Below are positions 55,739 through 63,101 of a stretch of DNA of 64,000 nt, in pieces. The DNA comes from Neisseria canis (GTDB taxonomy: Bacteria > Pseudomonadota > Gammaproteobacteria > Burkholderiales > Neisseriaceae): contig NZ_LR134313.1 in NCBI RefSeq assembly GCF_900636765.1, forward strand, positions 806,001 through 870,000, in the 5' to 3' direction. Numbering within the stretch: the stretch's first letter is position 1; each line of letters begins with the position of its first letter. The notes below the pieces were generated by a model. It saw only the letters and a program-made list of their open reading frames with translations, ran no database searches and was not told where the DNA came from. The position numbers and the translations under genes are program-made.

Positions 55739-56600
55739 TCATTTATTACTTTTTTGTAAGTTGCAAGTTCTACAAAGTATTTGCCCATTTTCAACAGTTC
55801 CTGAGCCACCTTTAGATTTAGGGATAATATGATCCACATGTGCTTCATTTTTTGGGGGTGTAACTCCCCGTTGATGTCTTTGAGGTTCAACTACTTCTTT
55901 TCCACACCTGCTACAAATCATTTTTCCATTATTGTCAGCTGCATTTTGCTGTTTAACTGCTTTTTTACCTGCGCGAGTAAAGTCTTTACCTGGTCGAGTT
56001 CCTTGCTTACTTAGCATTTTTACAAAAAGTCTAACAAGCTGTGCCATTAGCCCAAGAGGGTCAAACCATACTTGGGAGTTAAAAGCAAACTGATAAAAAT
56101 TACTTCCTCCCCATAACCCAATCGGGTCTTGATTGATAAACCTACCGCAGTCCGGTTCGTAATATCTGAAGAAGTTGTAATGTAACCCCGTCTCAAGGTC
56201 AAAATACTGGTTCTGCAACCTAAACGGTTGATGCGCTGTTTCCGTTACGTTGGTTTCGCTCTTCAGCTTACCCCAACCGTAATAATCCCCGAACCACAAT
56301 AAATTGCCATCCTTATCGGTCATCTCGCGCGGGATACCGATTTGGTCGCAGTGGAAATAATGGATACTTTGTTTGGTTTCTTCTGTGTGTGTCCGGTTGA
56401 AGATTTGCGCCAGCGGTTCGTAGCTGTCTGCATCGGTGTAGATGTAAGTATAGAGGCCGTCTGAATTTTGCTCTTGCAACAGATGGCTGCCGTCCCAAAG
56501 GAAGGTAATTTTGCTATCTATAATATCTTTACTGTTCTCGGCTTTCAGACAGGCATTGTCTCTTAGGCCGTCTGAAAGGGTTTCAGCACCTCTGTTTTCT
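55739..56600 (-). pseudogene. Rhs core end and HNH nuclease tip, out of frame with the main Rhs gene
   Basis: The continuation of the 56602-58773 Rhs gene but in the -1 frame. Reads GRLKENRGAETLSDGL, SKITFLWDGSHLLQEQ, RFINQDPIGLWGGSN and WFDPLGLM. The ~95-residue tip ends in an HNH nuclease: ICSRCGKEV, then EAHVDHIIPKSKGGSG and ILCRTCNLQKSNK, with two CxxC zinc pairs and the H..H..N residues. About 330 core residues present in cassettes 2, 3 and 5 are missing at the junction. Not translated as part of the main protein unless a -1 shift occurs. Confidence 0.8.
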
Positions 56601-56601
56601 T

Positions 56602-58773
56602 TCAGACGGCCTTCTGCTGCACCAGTTCGTTGCCGGCGTTGTAGTGATAGGCGGTCAGTTTATGGTCGAAACCGCTTTCGGCCACCAAACGGTCGAGCAC
56701 GTCGTAGGCGAAGCGGTAGCGGGCGCCGTTTTCGTTGGTAAGGCCGATGAGCCTTCTTGCTTGGTCGTAGTGGTAGCCGAAGGTGTGGCCCAGCGCATTG
56801 GTACGCTGTGTCGGCAAACCGTCTTGGCCGTATTCGTATGCGGTGGTGTGGCCTTCGCCGTCGGTATGGGCGGTCAGGCGGTCGGCAGCATCATAACGGA
56901 AGGTTTCTTTGCTGCCGTCGGGATAAAGGGCGAGGGTGAGGTTTCGGTTGGTGTCGTAATGGTATTCGGTGTGTTGGCCCAAGGCATCGGTGATGCGCGC
57001 CAACTGCCCTTCGGGGGTGTAGGCCAGTTTGGTTTGGTAGCCGGAGCAGTCGGTAATCAGGTCGGGCTGGTGGTTATGGTCGTAGTGATACTCGGTGGTG
57101 CTGCCTTTCGGGTCGGTAACGCTCAACAGCAAACCGTTGCCGGCATACTCGAAACGGGTGGTGTGTTTGAGCGGGTCGGTGTGGGTGAGCAGATTGCCGG
57201 CTTCGTCGTAGGTGTAGCTGTCGTAGTGGCCTTCGGCATCGCTTTTGCGGATCAGGCGGTAGCTGTCGTCGTAGTCGAAATGCAGCATGGCGCCGTCGGG
57301 GCGGACGATGGTCTCGATTTGGCCTTCGTTGCTGTATTGGTAACGGGTAACGCGACCCATTGCGTCGGTGTGGCTGAGCAGACGGCCCAAGCTGTCGCGT
57401 TCCATCAGCACTGCGCTGCCGTCGGCAAACACCCGTTTGGTCAACTCGTTGTTATCGTCGTAATGATATTGTTCGGTGCGCCCCAAGACATCGGTAACTT
57501 CGGTGTAGCCGTCGTGATAAGCGAAACGCCATTCTTCGCCCAACGAAGTCCAGTTGCGCAGCACTTTGCCGGTGGGAGTGTAATGGCTGTATTCGTAATA
57601 GGCGGTCAAACCCGCCGCATCGGTGTGCGACACCATCAGGTTGTTTTGATAGGTGAAACTGCGTTTGACTGCGCCGTCGCGGCCGATCACGCGCAGCAAA
57701 TCGCCGCTGCCGCTGTATTCGTAGCGCACCAATGCCGCCCCGACCTGCGCGGCTGCGCCGACAGCGGGCAGGGCATCAAGCAGCGATACCGACAATAAGC
57801 GCAGTTTGGGCGAGGTTTCGTCGGCGACATTGCCGAAATGTAGATAAAACACCCGCCCGTTGCCGTCGATAATGTATTGCGGCAATCCGGTCAGCGGGTG
57901 GTAGATAAAACGCTGATGGTTACCGTTGGCATCTTCCACCGCCACCAACGGCAAGAGGCTGCAACTGTCGCCGTTCGGATCGTCTTCCGAGACCGCCAGC
58001 GGCGCGAAACGCAACGAAACAGAACCATTCAACGAAGCAATCACATAATGGCCGTCTGAATTCTTACTAAACCAGATTTGCTCGCTTTCGAACAACACCG
58101 GTTCTTCATCGTCTTCGTCCACTTCCGGCAGCGGAAACAGCCGCCCCTGGTCATCGATATAGGCCAAGCCTGCCGCATCGCGGATGATGCGTTGGCTGCC
58201 GGGTATGCTCCAGCCCTCGCCGAGCCAGCCGGTGCCGTCTTGGTCGGAATAATAGCTGCGGTTCCATACCAGCGGCATCAAGCCTTCGAAAGCAAAGTCG
58301 GTTTCGTTCTCCAGAAATTTCAACCCGTGAATCGGATTGACCGGGCGGCCGACCGCCGCTGCCATCTTACAAGAAATACACGGTTTGGGGGGCCTCGGCT
58401 TCTTATACTTATTGTTCATATGGAACATATCGCCGGCACGGACGATATAGCGTTGGCGGATTTTAACCGAAGAAGAATGCATCATCGGCCAGGCCGGTTG
58501 GGTGGCGGTGCGGGAAATCACCCCTTTGCGGCCGGGCAGGGCGATTTCGTCGCCGTAGGTTTTATTGGTTTTACTGGCATTGAAGACAAAAGCCTGCTTG
58601 CGGTTGATTCTGACGTCCTCGGTAACGTTTTGGGCACCGCCGAGGTCGGCGAACAGAGGGAGGGGAATCGGCGGCACTTGCGGCGGAGCGGGCGGGGGCG
58701 GCCAACAGAAGTCGGGCACCATAAAAACCACGCGGAACTTGCTGCTCTTACGGGCGATTTTGTTGACGGCCAT
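56602..58773 (-). CDS. PAAR-like (DUF4150) Rhs protein, truncated at the core
   Basis: 723 residues, with AGGAG before the ATG at 58773. Residues 1-130 form a DUF4150/PAAR-like domain (FMVPDFCWPPPPAPPQVPPIP, NKTYGDEIALPGRKGVIS), the part that would sit on a VgrG spike of a type VI secretion system. KMAAAVGRPVNPIHGLKFLENETDF begins the Rhs domain (DUF6531 region), and about twelve YD repeats follow (for example YEYSHYTPTGKVLRNW, YDSYTYDEAGNLLTHTD). The frame stops at QQKAV, exactly at an AG-DUS. No vgrG or T6SS genes are in this window. Confidence 0.85.
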   Translation of the reverse strand: MAVNKIARKSSKFRVVFMVPDFCWPPPPAPPQVPPIPLPLFADLGGAQNVTEDVRINRKQAFVFNASKTNKTYGDEIALPGRKGVISRTATQPAWPMMHSSSVKIRQRYIVRAGDMFHMNNKYKKPRPPKPCISCKMAAAVGRPVNPIHGLKFLENETDFAFEGLMPLVWNRSYYSDQDGTGWLGEGWSIPGSQRIIRDAAGLAYIDDQGRLFPLPEVDEDDEEPVLFESEQIWFSKNSDGHYVIASLNGSVSLRFAPLAVSEDDPNGDSCSLLPLVAVEDANGNHQRFIYHPLTGLPQYIIDGNGRVFYLHFGNVADETSPKLRLLSVSLLDALPAVGAAAQVGAALVRYEYSGSGDLLRVIGRDGAVKRSFTYQNNLMVSHTDAAGLTAYYEYSHYTPTGKVLRNWTSLGEEWRFAYHDGYTEVTDVLGRTEQYHYDDNNELTKRVFADGSAVLMERDSLGRLLSHTDAMGRVTRYQYSNEGQIETIVRPDGAMLHFDYDDSYRLIRKSDAEGHYDSYTYDEAGNLLTHTDPLKHTTRFEYAGNGLLLSVTDPKGSTTEYHYDHNHQPDLITDCSGYQTKLAYTPEGQLARITDALGQHTEYHYDTNRNLTLALYPDGSKETFRYDAADRLTAHTDGEGHTTAYEYGQDGLPTQRTNALGHTFGYHYDQARRLIGLTNENGARYRFAYDVLDRLVAESGFDHKLTAYHYNAGNELVQQKAV

Positions 58774-59025
58774 GAATATGCTCCTGTTTCGGTAATCTGC
58801 TTAAAGCGGTTTGCGTTTGGAAATCAATCGGTTTATGCGTGTGCCGTTAGTGATGGCGGTATGGGGATAAATTCGGTTTGCGAATCGCGGCAGGCTTGGG
58901 CGGCTGCGATTTGGTCTACAGGATTGTGCTTCTGCGCTTTTAGATAACCTGGAGTTTTGTTGGGTTGAAGCCTAATAGATGTTTACTGATTCGATACCTG
59001 CATGAATATGAAAGTAGGTATCGAA
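58774..59025. other. Upstream region of the PAAR-Rhs gene
   Basis: About 250 bases with no gene. It must hold the promoter of the PAAR-Rhs gene, but no clear -35/-10 pair stands out. A hairpin at 58989-59026 marks its far end. Confidence 0.5.
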
Positions 59026-59026
59026 T
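58989..59026 (-). terminator. Hairpin at the end of cassette 5 immunity gene
   Basis: ATTCGATACCT and AGGTATCGAAT form a perfect 11-bp stem around a 16-base loop, overlapping the stop of the 59026-59328 gene by one base. No T-run, so termination is uncertain. Confidence 0.5.
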
Positions 59027-59328
59027 TATTGATTTCTTTCTTGAAGAAATTGATTAAAATTTAAAAAAAAGTTATTCAATGCTATCTCTTCATCTTGATA
59101 AAGGAAAAATAACAATTTATCCCATGAAACGCTATATCGATCAATGTTGAACTTTTCTTGAATCCAATCTGTAAATTCTATAAGTATTTCTGAATTATCT
59201 ATATGCTTAGGATTTCTAAAATGCCAACCATCTAGAAAAGCTTTTAAGCAAAAAATACTATTGTGCCCGATATACATCATTGGTCTTTTTTCTATTTCTA
59301 AAATAAGTTTTACAATATTATTTTGCAT
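59026..59328 (-). CDS. Putative immunity protein for Rhs cassette 5 (papain-fold toxin)
   Basis: 100 residues, ATG at 59328, 12 bases after the toxin stop. KRPMMYIGHNSIFCLKAFLDGW resembles a family of small proteins with an RPxMYIGxxSI...L..FLxG motif seen next to polymorphic toxins. Acidic and helical. Function inferred from position and motif. Confidence 0.65.
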   Translation of the reverse strand: MQNNIVKLILEIEKRPMMYIGHNSIFCLKAFLDGWHFRNPKHIDNSEILIEFTDWIQEKFNIDRYSVSWDKLLFFLYQDEEIALNNFFLNFNQFLQERNQ

Positions 59329-59340
59329 TTTTAATCTTTC

Positions 59341-61311
59341 TTAAAAAGAAACTGATGAAAAACTATGTCCACCTGGTGAAAAAAGGTCTGAAACCCATTT
59401 ATTATGTTCAATGCCTCCTGGATTCATATTGTCGAATACAGTGTCTCCACATTTAATCGCATGATGAATTCCATTTTCTGAAATATTTGCTCCTGCTTTA
59501 TCACTCCAAATATTTCCATAGGCTCCTTTATTTGAATGAGTTTTAACTTTTACTCTTTCTCCACTAATACCTTCTTTTTCCATTTCTTTCTGCAAAGCAT
59601 CTGCAAAATCTTCACATTTAAAACGTTGTTTAACTTTTGGGCTTAAGCGACTAGCTAATTCTTTTACCTTTTTTGCATCACAACTCCAGCCTAAGGGGTC
59701 AATCCATTTTGACGTATTAAAAGCAAAAGTATAAGAATTTATTGAACCATTCAGCCCAATTGGATCCTGATTAACAAACCTGCCCACGTCAGAATCGTAA
59801 TAACGGAAGAAATTGTAATGCAGCCGGATTTCACTGTCGCAATACTGGTTCTGTAATCTGAACGGCTGGTGCGCGGTTCCCGTTACGTTGGTTTCTTCGG
59901 TTAATTTGCCCCAAGCATCATACTTGCCGAACCAAAGCAGCTTACCGTTTTTATCAGTCATTTCTCTCGGTATGCCGATTTGGTCGCAGTGGAAATAATT
60001 GATTTCCTGTTTGCTTTCGCTTCCCGTGTTTGTGTAGTTGTGAATTTGGGCTAGGGGTTCGTAACTGTCTTGGTCGGTGTAGATGTAAGTGTAAAGGCCG
60101 TCTGAATTTTGTTCCTGAAGCAGGCGGCTGCCGTCCCACAGGAATGTGATTTCGCTGTCTAAAATATCTTTGCTGTTTGGTGTATTCAGACAAGCATTGT
60201 CTCTTAGGCCGTCTGAAACGTTTTCAATAGTTTCCATACCGCCGTTTTTCAGACGGCCTTTGCTTACCCTTCTGTCCAGCGCATCGTATTCAAACACCCA
60301 AACTTCTTTGTCCCATTCTCCCGTTTCGGCGTTTTTATTAAATGTTTCCACTTTAACCAAGCGGTCGAACAAGTCGTAATGCAGGTTTTGGGTGCTGCCG
60401 TCCGAATGTTCTTTGTGGATGGTGTTGCCGAAGTCGTCGTAGAAGAATTTTATGCCGTTGTAAGCCGCAATGCGGTTGTCTTTTACCTGTTGCCCGTATT
60501 CGTTAATCAGGTTGTAGGCGGGGTCGAAGGCAAAGGTTTGGTTTTGCACTTTCAGGGGCTGGCCGAGTTTGTCGTACTCGAAATGCGTGGTACCCGTCCG
60601 CTGGTCGCTGCTGTGGAGCAGGTTGCCGGTTTTGTCGTAGCCGTAGCTGCGTTTGACGGCGGTTTGACTGTAACCCGCAGCTGTTTTGCTTTTGCCTCTG
60701 CCGCTTTCAGACAGGCTGTCGAGTGCGGCAATCTGTTTTTTCAGACGGCCTAGCGGGTCCAATTCGTAGCGGCTGGTTAAGGCACCCTGTGTCCTTTGGA
60801 TTTCGCGGTGCAGTTTGTCGCGTTCGATGTCGCTGACGACTTCGCCGTCGAGGTTGATTTGGTGCAGGTGGCCGCTGCCGTAATACAGGTAATTAATTTG
60901 TCTGCCGTCGGGCAGGACGGTGGTGGTGCGGTTGCCGTTGAAGTCGTAATGATAGTGGATACTCTTGGTAATCGGCTGGAACAGCATATCGTACTGCGGG
61001 TCGCGCCAGTCGGTGTCGATCAGGCCGTTGCGGGCGTTCTCTTCTTTAGTCGGTACCTCCCATTGGTGTTGGCCGATAAGTTGACCGTTGGGATTGTAGT
61101 CGAAACAGGTGATGCTGTGCCGGTTGGCGGCACGGACGAGGTTGCCGTTAAGGTCGTAATGGTAGGCGGTTTCCTGAATGTTGCCTGTGTTGTCGTGGGC
61201 AAGGGTGTGTTTCAGACGGCCTAAGATGTCGCGTTGGAACTCGGTGATTCTGAGCGGGGTTTTGTCTCGGAGGCCGTCTGAAAGTAGAGAGGTGTTGGTT
61301 TCGCCAACGGG
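59341..61311 (-). CDS. Rhs cassette 5: core segment plus papain-fold toxin tip (no proper start)
   Basis: Open for 657 codons after a TAA at 61312; first ATG (60987) is internal. The 5' end reads PVGETNTSLLSDGLRDK, then ILGRLKHTLAHDN, so it contains the longest stretch of upstream core. Core ends at FVNQDPIGLNGS and WIDPLGWS. The ~120-residue tip has FKCEDFADALQKEMEKEG (candidate Cys), then ISENGIHHAIKCGDTVFDNM (His and Asp/Asn) and GGIEHNKW, the order of the papain-fold (Tox-PL) toxins. Could act as a protease, deamidase or acyltransferase. Confidence 0.75.
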   Translation of the reverse strand, partial: PVGETNTSLLSDGLRDKTPLRITEFQRDILGRLKHTLAHDNTGNIQETAYHYDLNGNLVRAANRHSITCFDYNPNGQLIGQHQWEVPTKEENARNGLIDTDWRDPQYDMLFQPITKSIHYHYDFNGNRTTTVLPDGRQINYLYYGSGHLHQINLDGEVVSDIERDKLHREIQRTQGALTSRYELDPLGRLKKQIAALDSLSESGRGKSKTAAGYSQTAVKRSYGYDKTGNLLHSSDQRTGTTHFEYDKLGQPLKVQNQTFAFDPAYNLINEYGQQVKDNRIAAYNGIKFFYDDFGNTIHKEHSDGSTQNLHYDLFDRLVKVETFNKNAETGEWDKEVWVFEYDALDRRVSKGRLKNGGMETIENVSDGLRDNACLNTPNSKDILDSEITFLWDGSRLLQEQNSDGLYTYIYTDQDSYEPLAQIHNYTNTGSESKQEINYFHCDQIGIPREMTDKNGKLLWFGKYDAWGKLTEETNVTGTAHQPFRLQNQYCDSEIRLHYNFFRYYDSDVGRFVNQDPIGLNGSINSYTFAFNTSKWIDPLGWSCDAKKVKELASRLSPKVKQRFKCEDFADALQKEMEKEGISGERVKVKTHSNKGAYGNIWSDKAGANISENGIHHAIKCGDTVFDNMNPGGIEHNKWVSDLFSPGGHSFSSVSF

Positions 61312-61326
61312 TTATTGAAGTTTTTA

Positions 61327-61662
61327 TTATGGTGAAATCTGATTATGCAGATAATCAAATAATTGATTGGCAATAAACTCAGCATGATCTTTTTGAACGG
61401 GAAATTCAAAGTAATAATACTGATCGTTATATTTTTCTGTAATGTATCCAGGCATGCAGAAAAATTTATTATAAAATGAAAAAATCTCTTTCACAGACTC
61501 TGAAATTTCTTCTAAATTATTAGTAATATCAGTTATATCATAGAAAATTTCACTATAATATTTATCAAGAGAGTTTATTGTAATAAACGGGAGTTTTTCT
61601 TTATTACAAAATTCCCAATGTTGAGAAGCTAAAGAGCTATTTTTATAAACAAATTTATTCAT
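61327..61662 (-). CDS. Putative immunity protein for Rhs cassette 6
   Basis: 111 residues from the ATG at 61662; a GTG at 61677 overlapping the toxin TGA is an alternative start. AT-rich; motifs such as WEFCNKEKLPFITINSLDKY and YYYFEFPVQKDHAEFIANQL. No family recognised. Immunity role inferred from position. Confidence 0.6.
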   Translation of the reverse strand: MNKFVYKNSSLASQHWEFCNKEKLPFITINSLDKYYSEIFYDITDITNNLEEISESVKEIFSFYNKFFCMPGYITEKYNDQYYYFEFPVQKDHAEFIANQLFDYLHNQISP

Positions 61663-61673
61663 AAAATATTTAA

Positions 61674-62810
61674 TCACTTAAATTTAAAGTCAGTAACATG
61701 GCTCATTTTCCCTTTAGGATCAAATCTTGCCATATAGTGAACTGTCACACCATCTACTTTTTGCTCCATTTTATTCCATCCTTTTCCTGCATAACACTTA
61801 TCTTTTATCTGGCTTTCATCAATAAGAACATCTCCTTTTTCAGGGTGTTTTTTCACTTGATCCATTATTTTGCTTTCTAGTCGATTTCTTGGCTTGGTTC
61901 TTCCTGTTGATTTTGTAGAAACAAATTTTGGTTTACGGGAAGAGGATTTCTTTTTTAACCCAAGGGGATCAATCCAATCTTGTGCATTCGGAGCAAAAGT
62001 GTAGAAGTTATCATCACCCCACAACCCAATCGGATCCTGATTCACAAACCGCCCCACATCAGGATCGTAATACCGGAAGAAATTGTAATGCAGCCTGATT
62101 TCGCTGTCGCAATACTGGTTTTGTAACCTGAACGGTTGGTGCGCCCTTCCCGTTACGTTGGTTTCTTTAACCAGTTTGCCCCAAGCGTCGTATTCGCCGA
62201 ACCATATCAGATTGCCGTCCCTGTCGGTCATCTCGCGGGGAATGCCGATTTGGTCGCAGTGGAAGTAGTTGATTTCCTGTCTGCTTTTGCCTTCCGTATC
62301 GGTGTAGCTGTGAATTTGCGCCAGCGGTTCGTAACTGTCTTGGTCGGTGTGGATATAGGTATATCTGCCGTTGCCGTACATTTCTTGAACCAAACGGCTG
62401 CCGCTCCATACAAACCCGGTAACGTCTTCGAGGCCGTCTGAAACTTGCCCGCCGTTTTTCAGACGGCCTTTACTGATTCTGCGACCCAATGCGTCATAAT
62501 CAAACAGCCATGTCTCTTTTACCCATTCTCCCGTTTCGGGATTGTGTTTGAAGGTTTCCACTTTTACAAGCTGGTGGAAGACATCGTAATACAGGTTTTG
62601 GGTTTCTCCGTCGGCAAATTCTTTGTGTACAGTGTTGCCGAATGTGTCGTAAAAGAATTTTGCGCCGCCGTATTCGGCAAGGCGGTTATCGTGTATTTTG
62701 CGCTCGTGGCTGTCGATAATGTTGTGTGCGGGGTCGAAGGCGAACAGCCGGTTGCACGCTTTGATGATTTTACTGAGTTTTTCGTACTCGAAATGCGTTG
62801 TGCTTCTTCG
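61674..62810 (-). CDS. Rhs cassette 6: diverged core end plus unrecognised tip
   Basis: 379 open codons after an in-core TAA (62811) that replaces the DQR of other copies; Rhs similarity continues to about 62846. Core is more diverged than the others (GFVWSGSRLVQEMYGNGRYT) but ends normally (FVNQDPIGLWGDD, WIDPLGLK). The ~95-residue tip is basic (KKKSSSRKPKF, RTKPRNRLESKIMDQVKKHP) and ends GWNKMEQKVDGVTVHY and FDFK-like VTDFKFK. The basic, small, strand-rich end suggests an RNase of the BECR type, but this is weak. Confidence 0.68.
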   Translation of the reverse strand, partial: RRSTTHFEYEKLSKIIKACNRLFAFDPAHNIIDSHERKIHDNRLAEYGGAKFFYDTFGNTVHKEFADGETQNLYYDVFHQLVKVETFKHNPETGEWVKETWLFDYDALGRRISKGRLKNGGQVSDGLEDVTGFVWSGSRLVQEMYGNGRYTYIHTDQDSYEPLAQIHSYTDTEGKSRQEINYFHCDQIGIPREMTDRDGNLIWFGEYDAWGKLVKETNVTGRAHQPFRLQNQYCDSEIRLHYNFFRYYDPDVGRFVNQDPIGLWGDDNFYTFAPNAQDWIDPLGLKKKSSSRKPKFVSTKSTGRTKPRNRLESKIMDQVKKHPEKGDVLIDESQIKDKCYAGKGWNKMEQKVDGVTVHYMARFDPKGKMSHVTDFKFK

Positions 62811-62874
62811 TTAGCTAGTGTTATGGATCAGGTTGTCAGTTTACTTTTATCCTTTAAGTTTCCTAAGAATGATG

Positions 62875-63078
62875 TTATGTTCCAGAAAATGACATCAATT
62901 GTTCTGGCTTTAAAGTTAAGAGTGCAATTGTTTTTCCTTCATTATCACAAAATTCAACCTCATATGCTTCATAAGGATTTGAATAAACTTCTACAATTGC
63001 ACCAATATCCCCCTTTCGTAAATTAAATCTAGGGAAATCTTGTTGTAATTGAACTACTTCTAGAAGAGAATATTTCAC
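62875..63078 (-). CDS. DUF4926-like immunity protein for Rhs cassette 7
   Basis: 67 residues, GTG start at 63078 with AAGGAAG upstream. SLLEVVQLQQDFPRFNLRKG, then DIGAIVEVY and AYEVEFCDNEGKTIALLTL, match the DUF4926 pattern, a small SH3-like family that repeatedly pairs with DUF6883 toxins. It follows exactly such a tip. Confidence 0.78.
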   Translation of the reverse strand: MKYSLLEVVQLQQDFPRFNLRKGDIGAIVEVYSNPYEAYEVEFCDNEGKTIALLTLKPEQLMSFSGT

Positions 63079-63101
63079 AGATACTTCCTTAAAATAATTA
63101 A

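Noticed and set aside
56644..57798. 384-codon plus-strand open frame, valine-rich, opposite the Rhs gene
   Set aside because: It is the antisense shadow of the regular YD-repeat codons; its composition is abnormal and it has no ribosome site.
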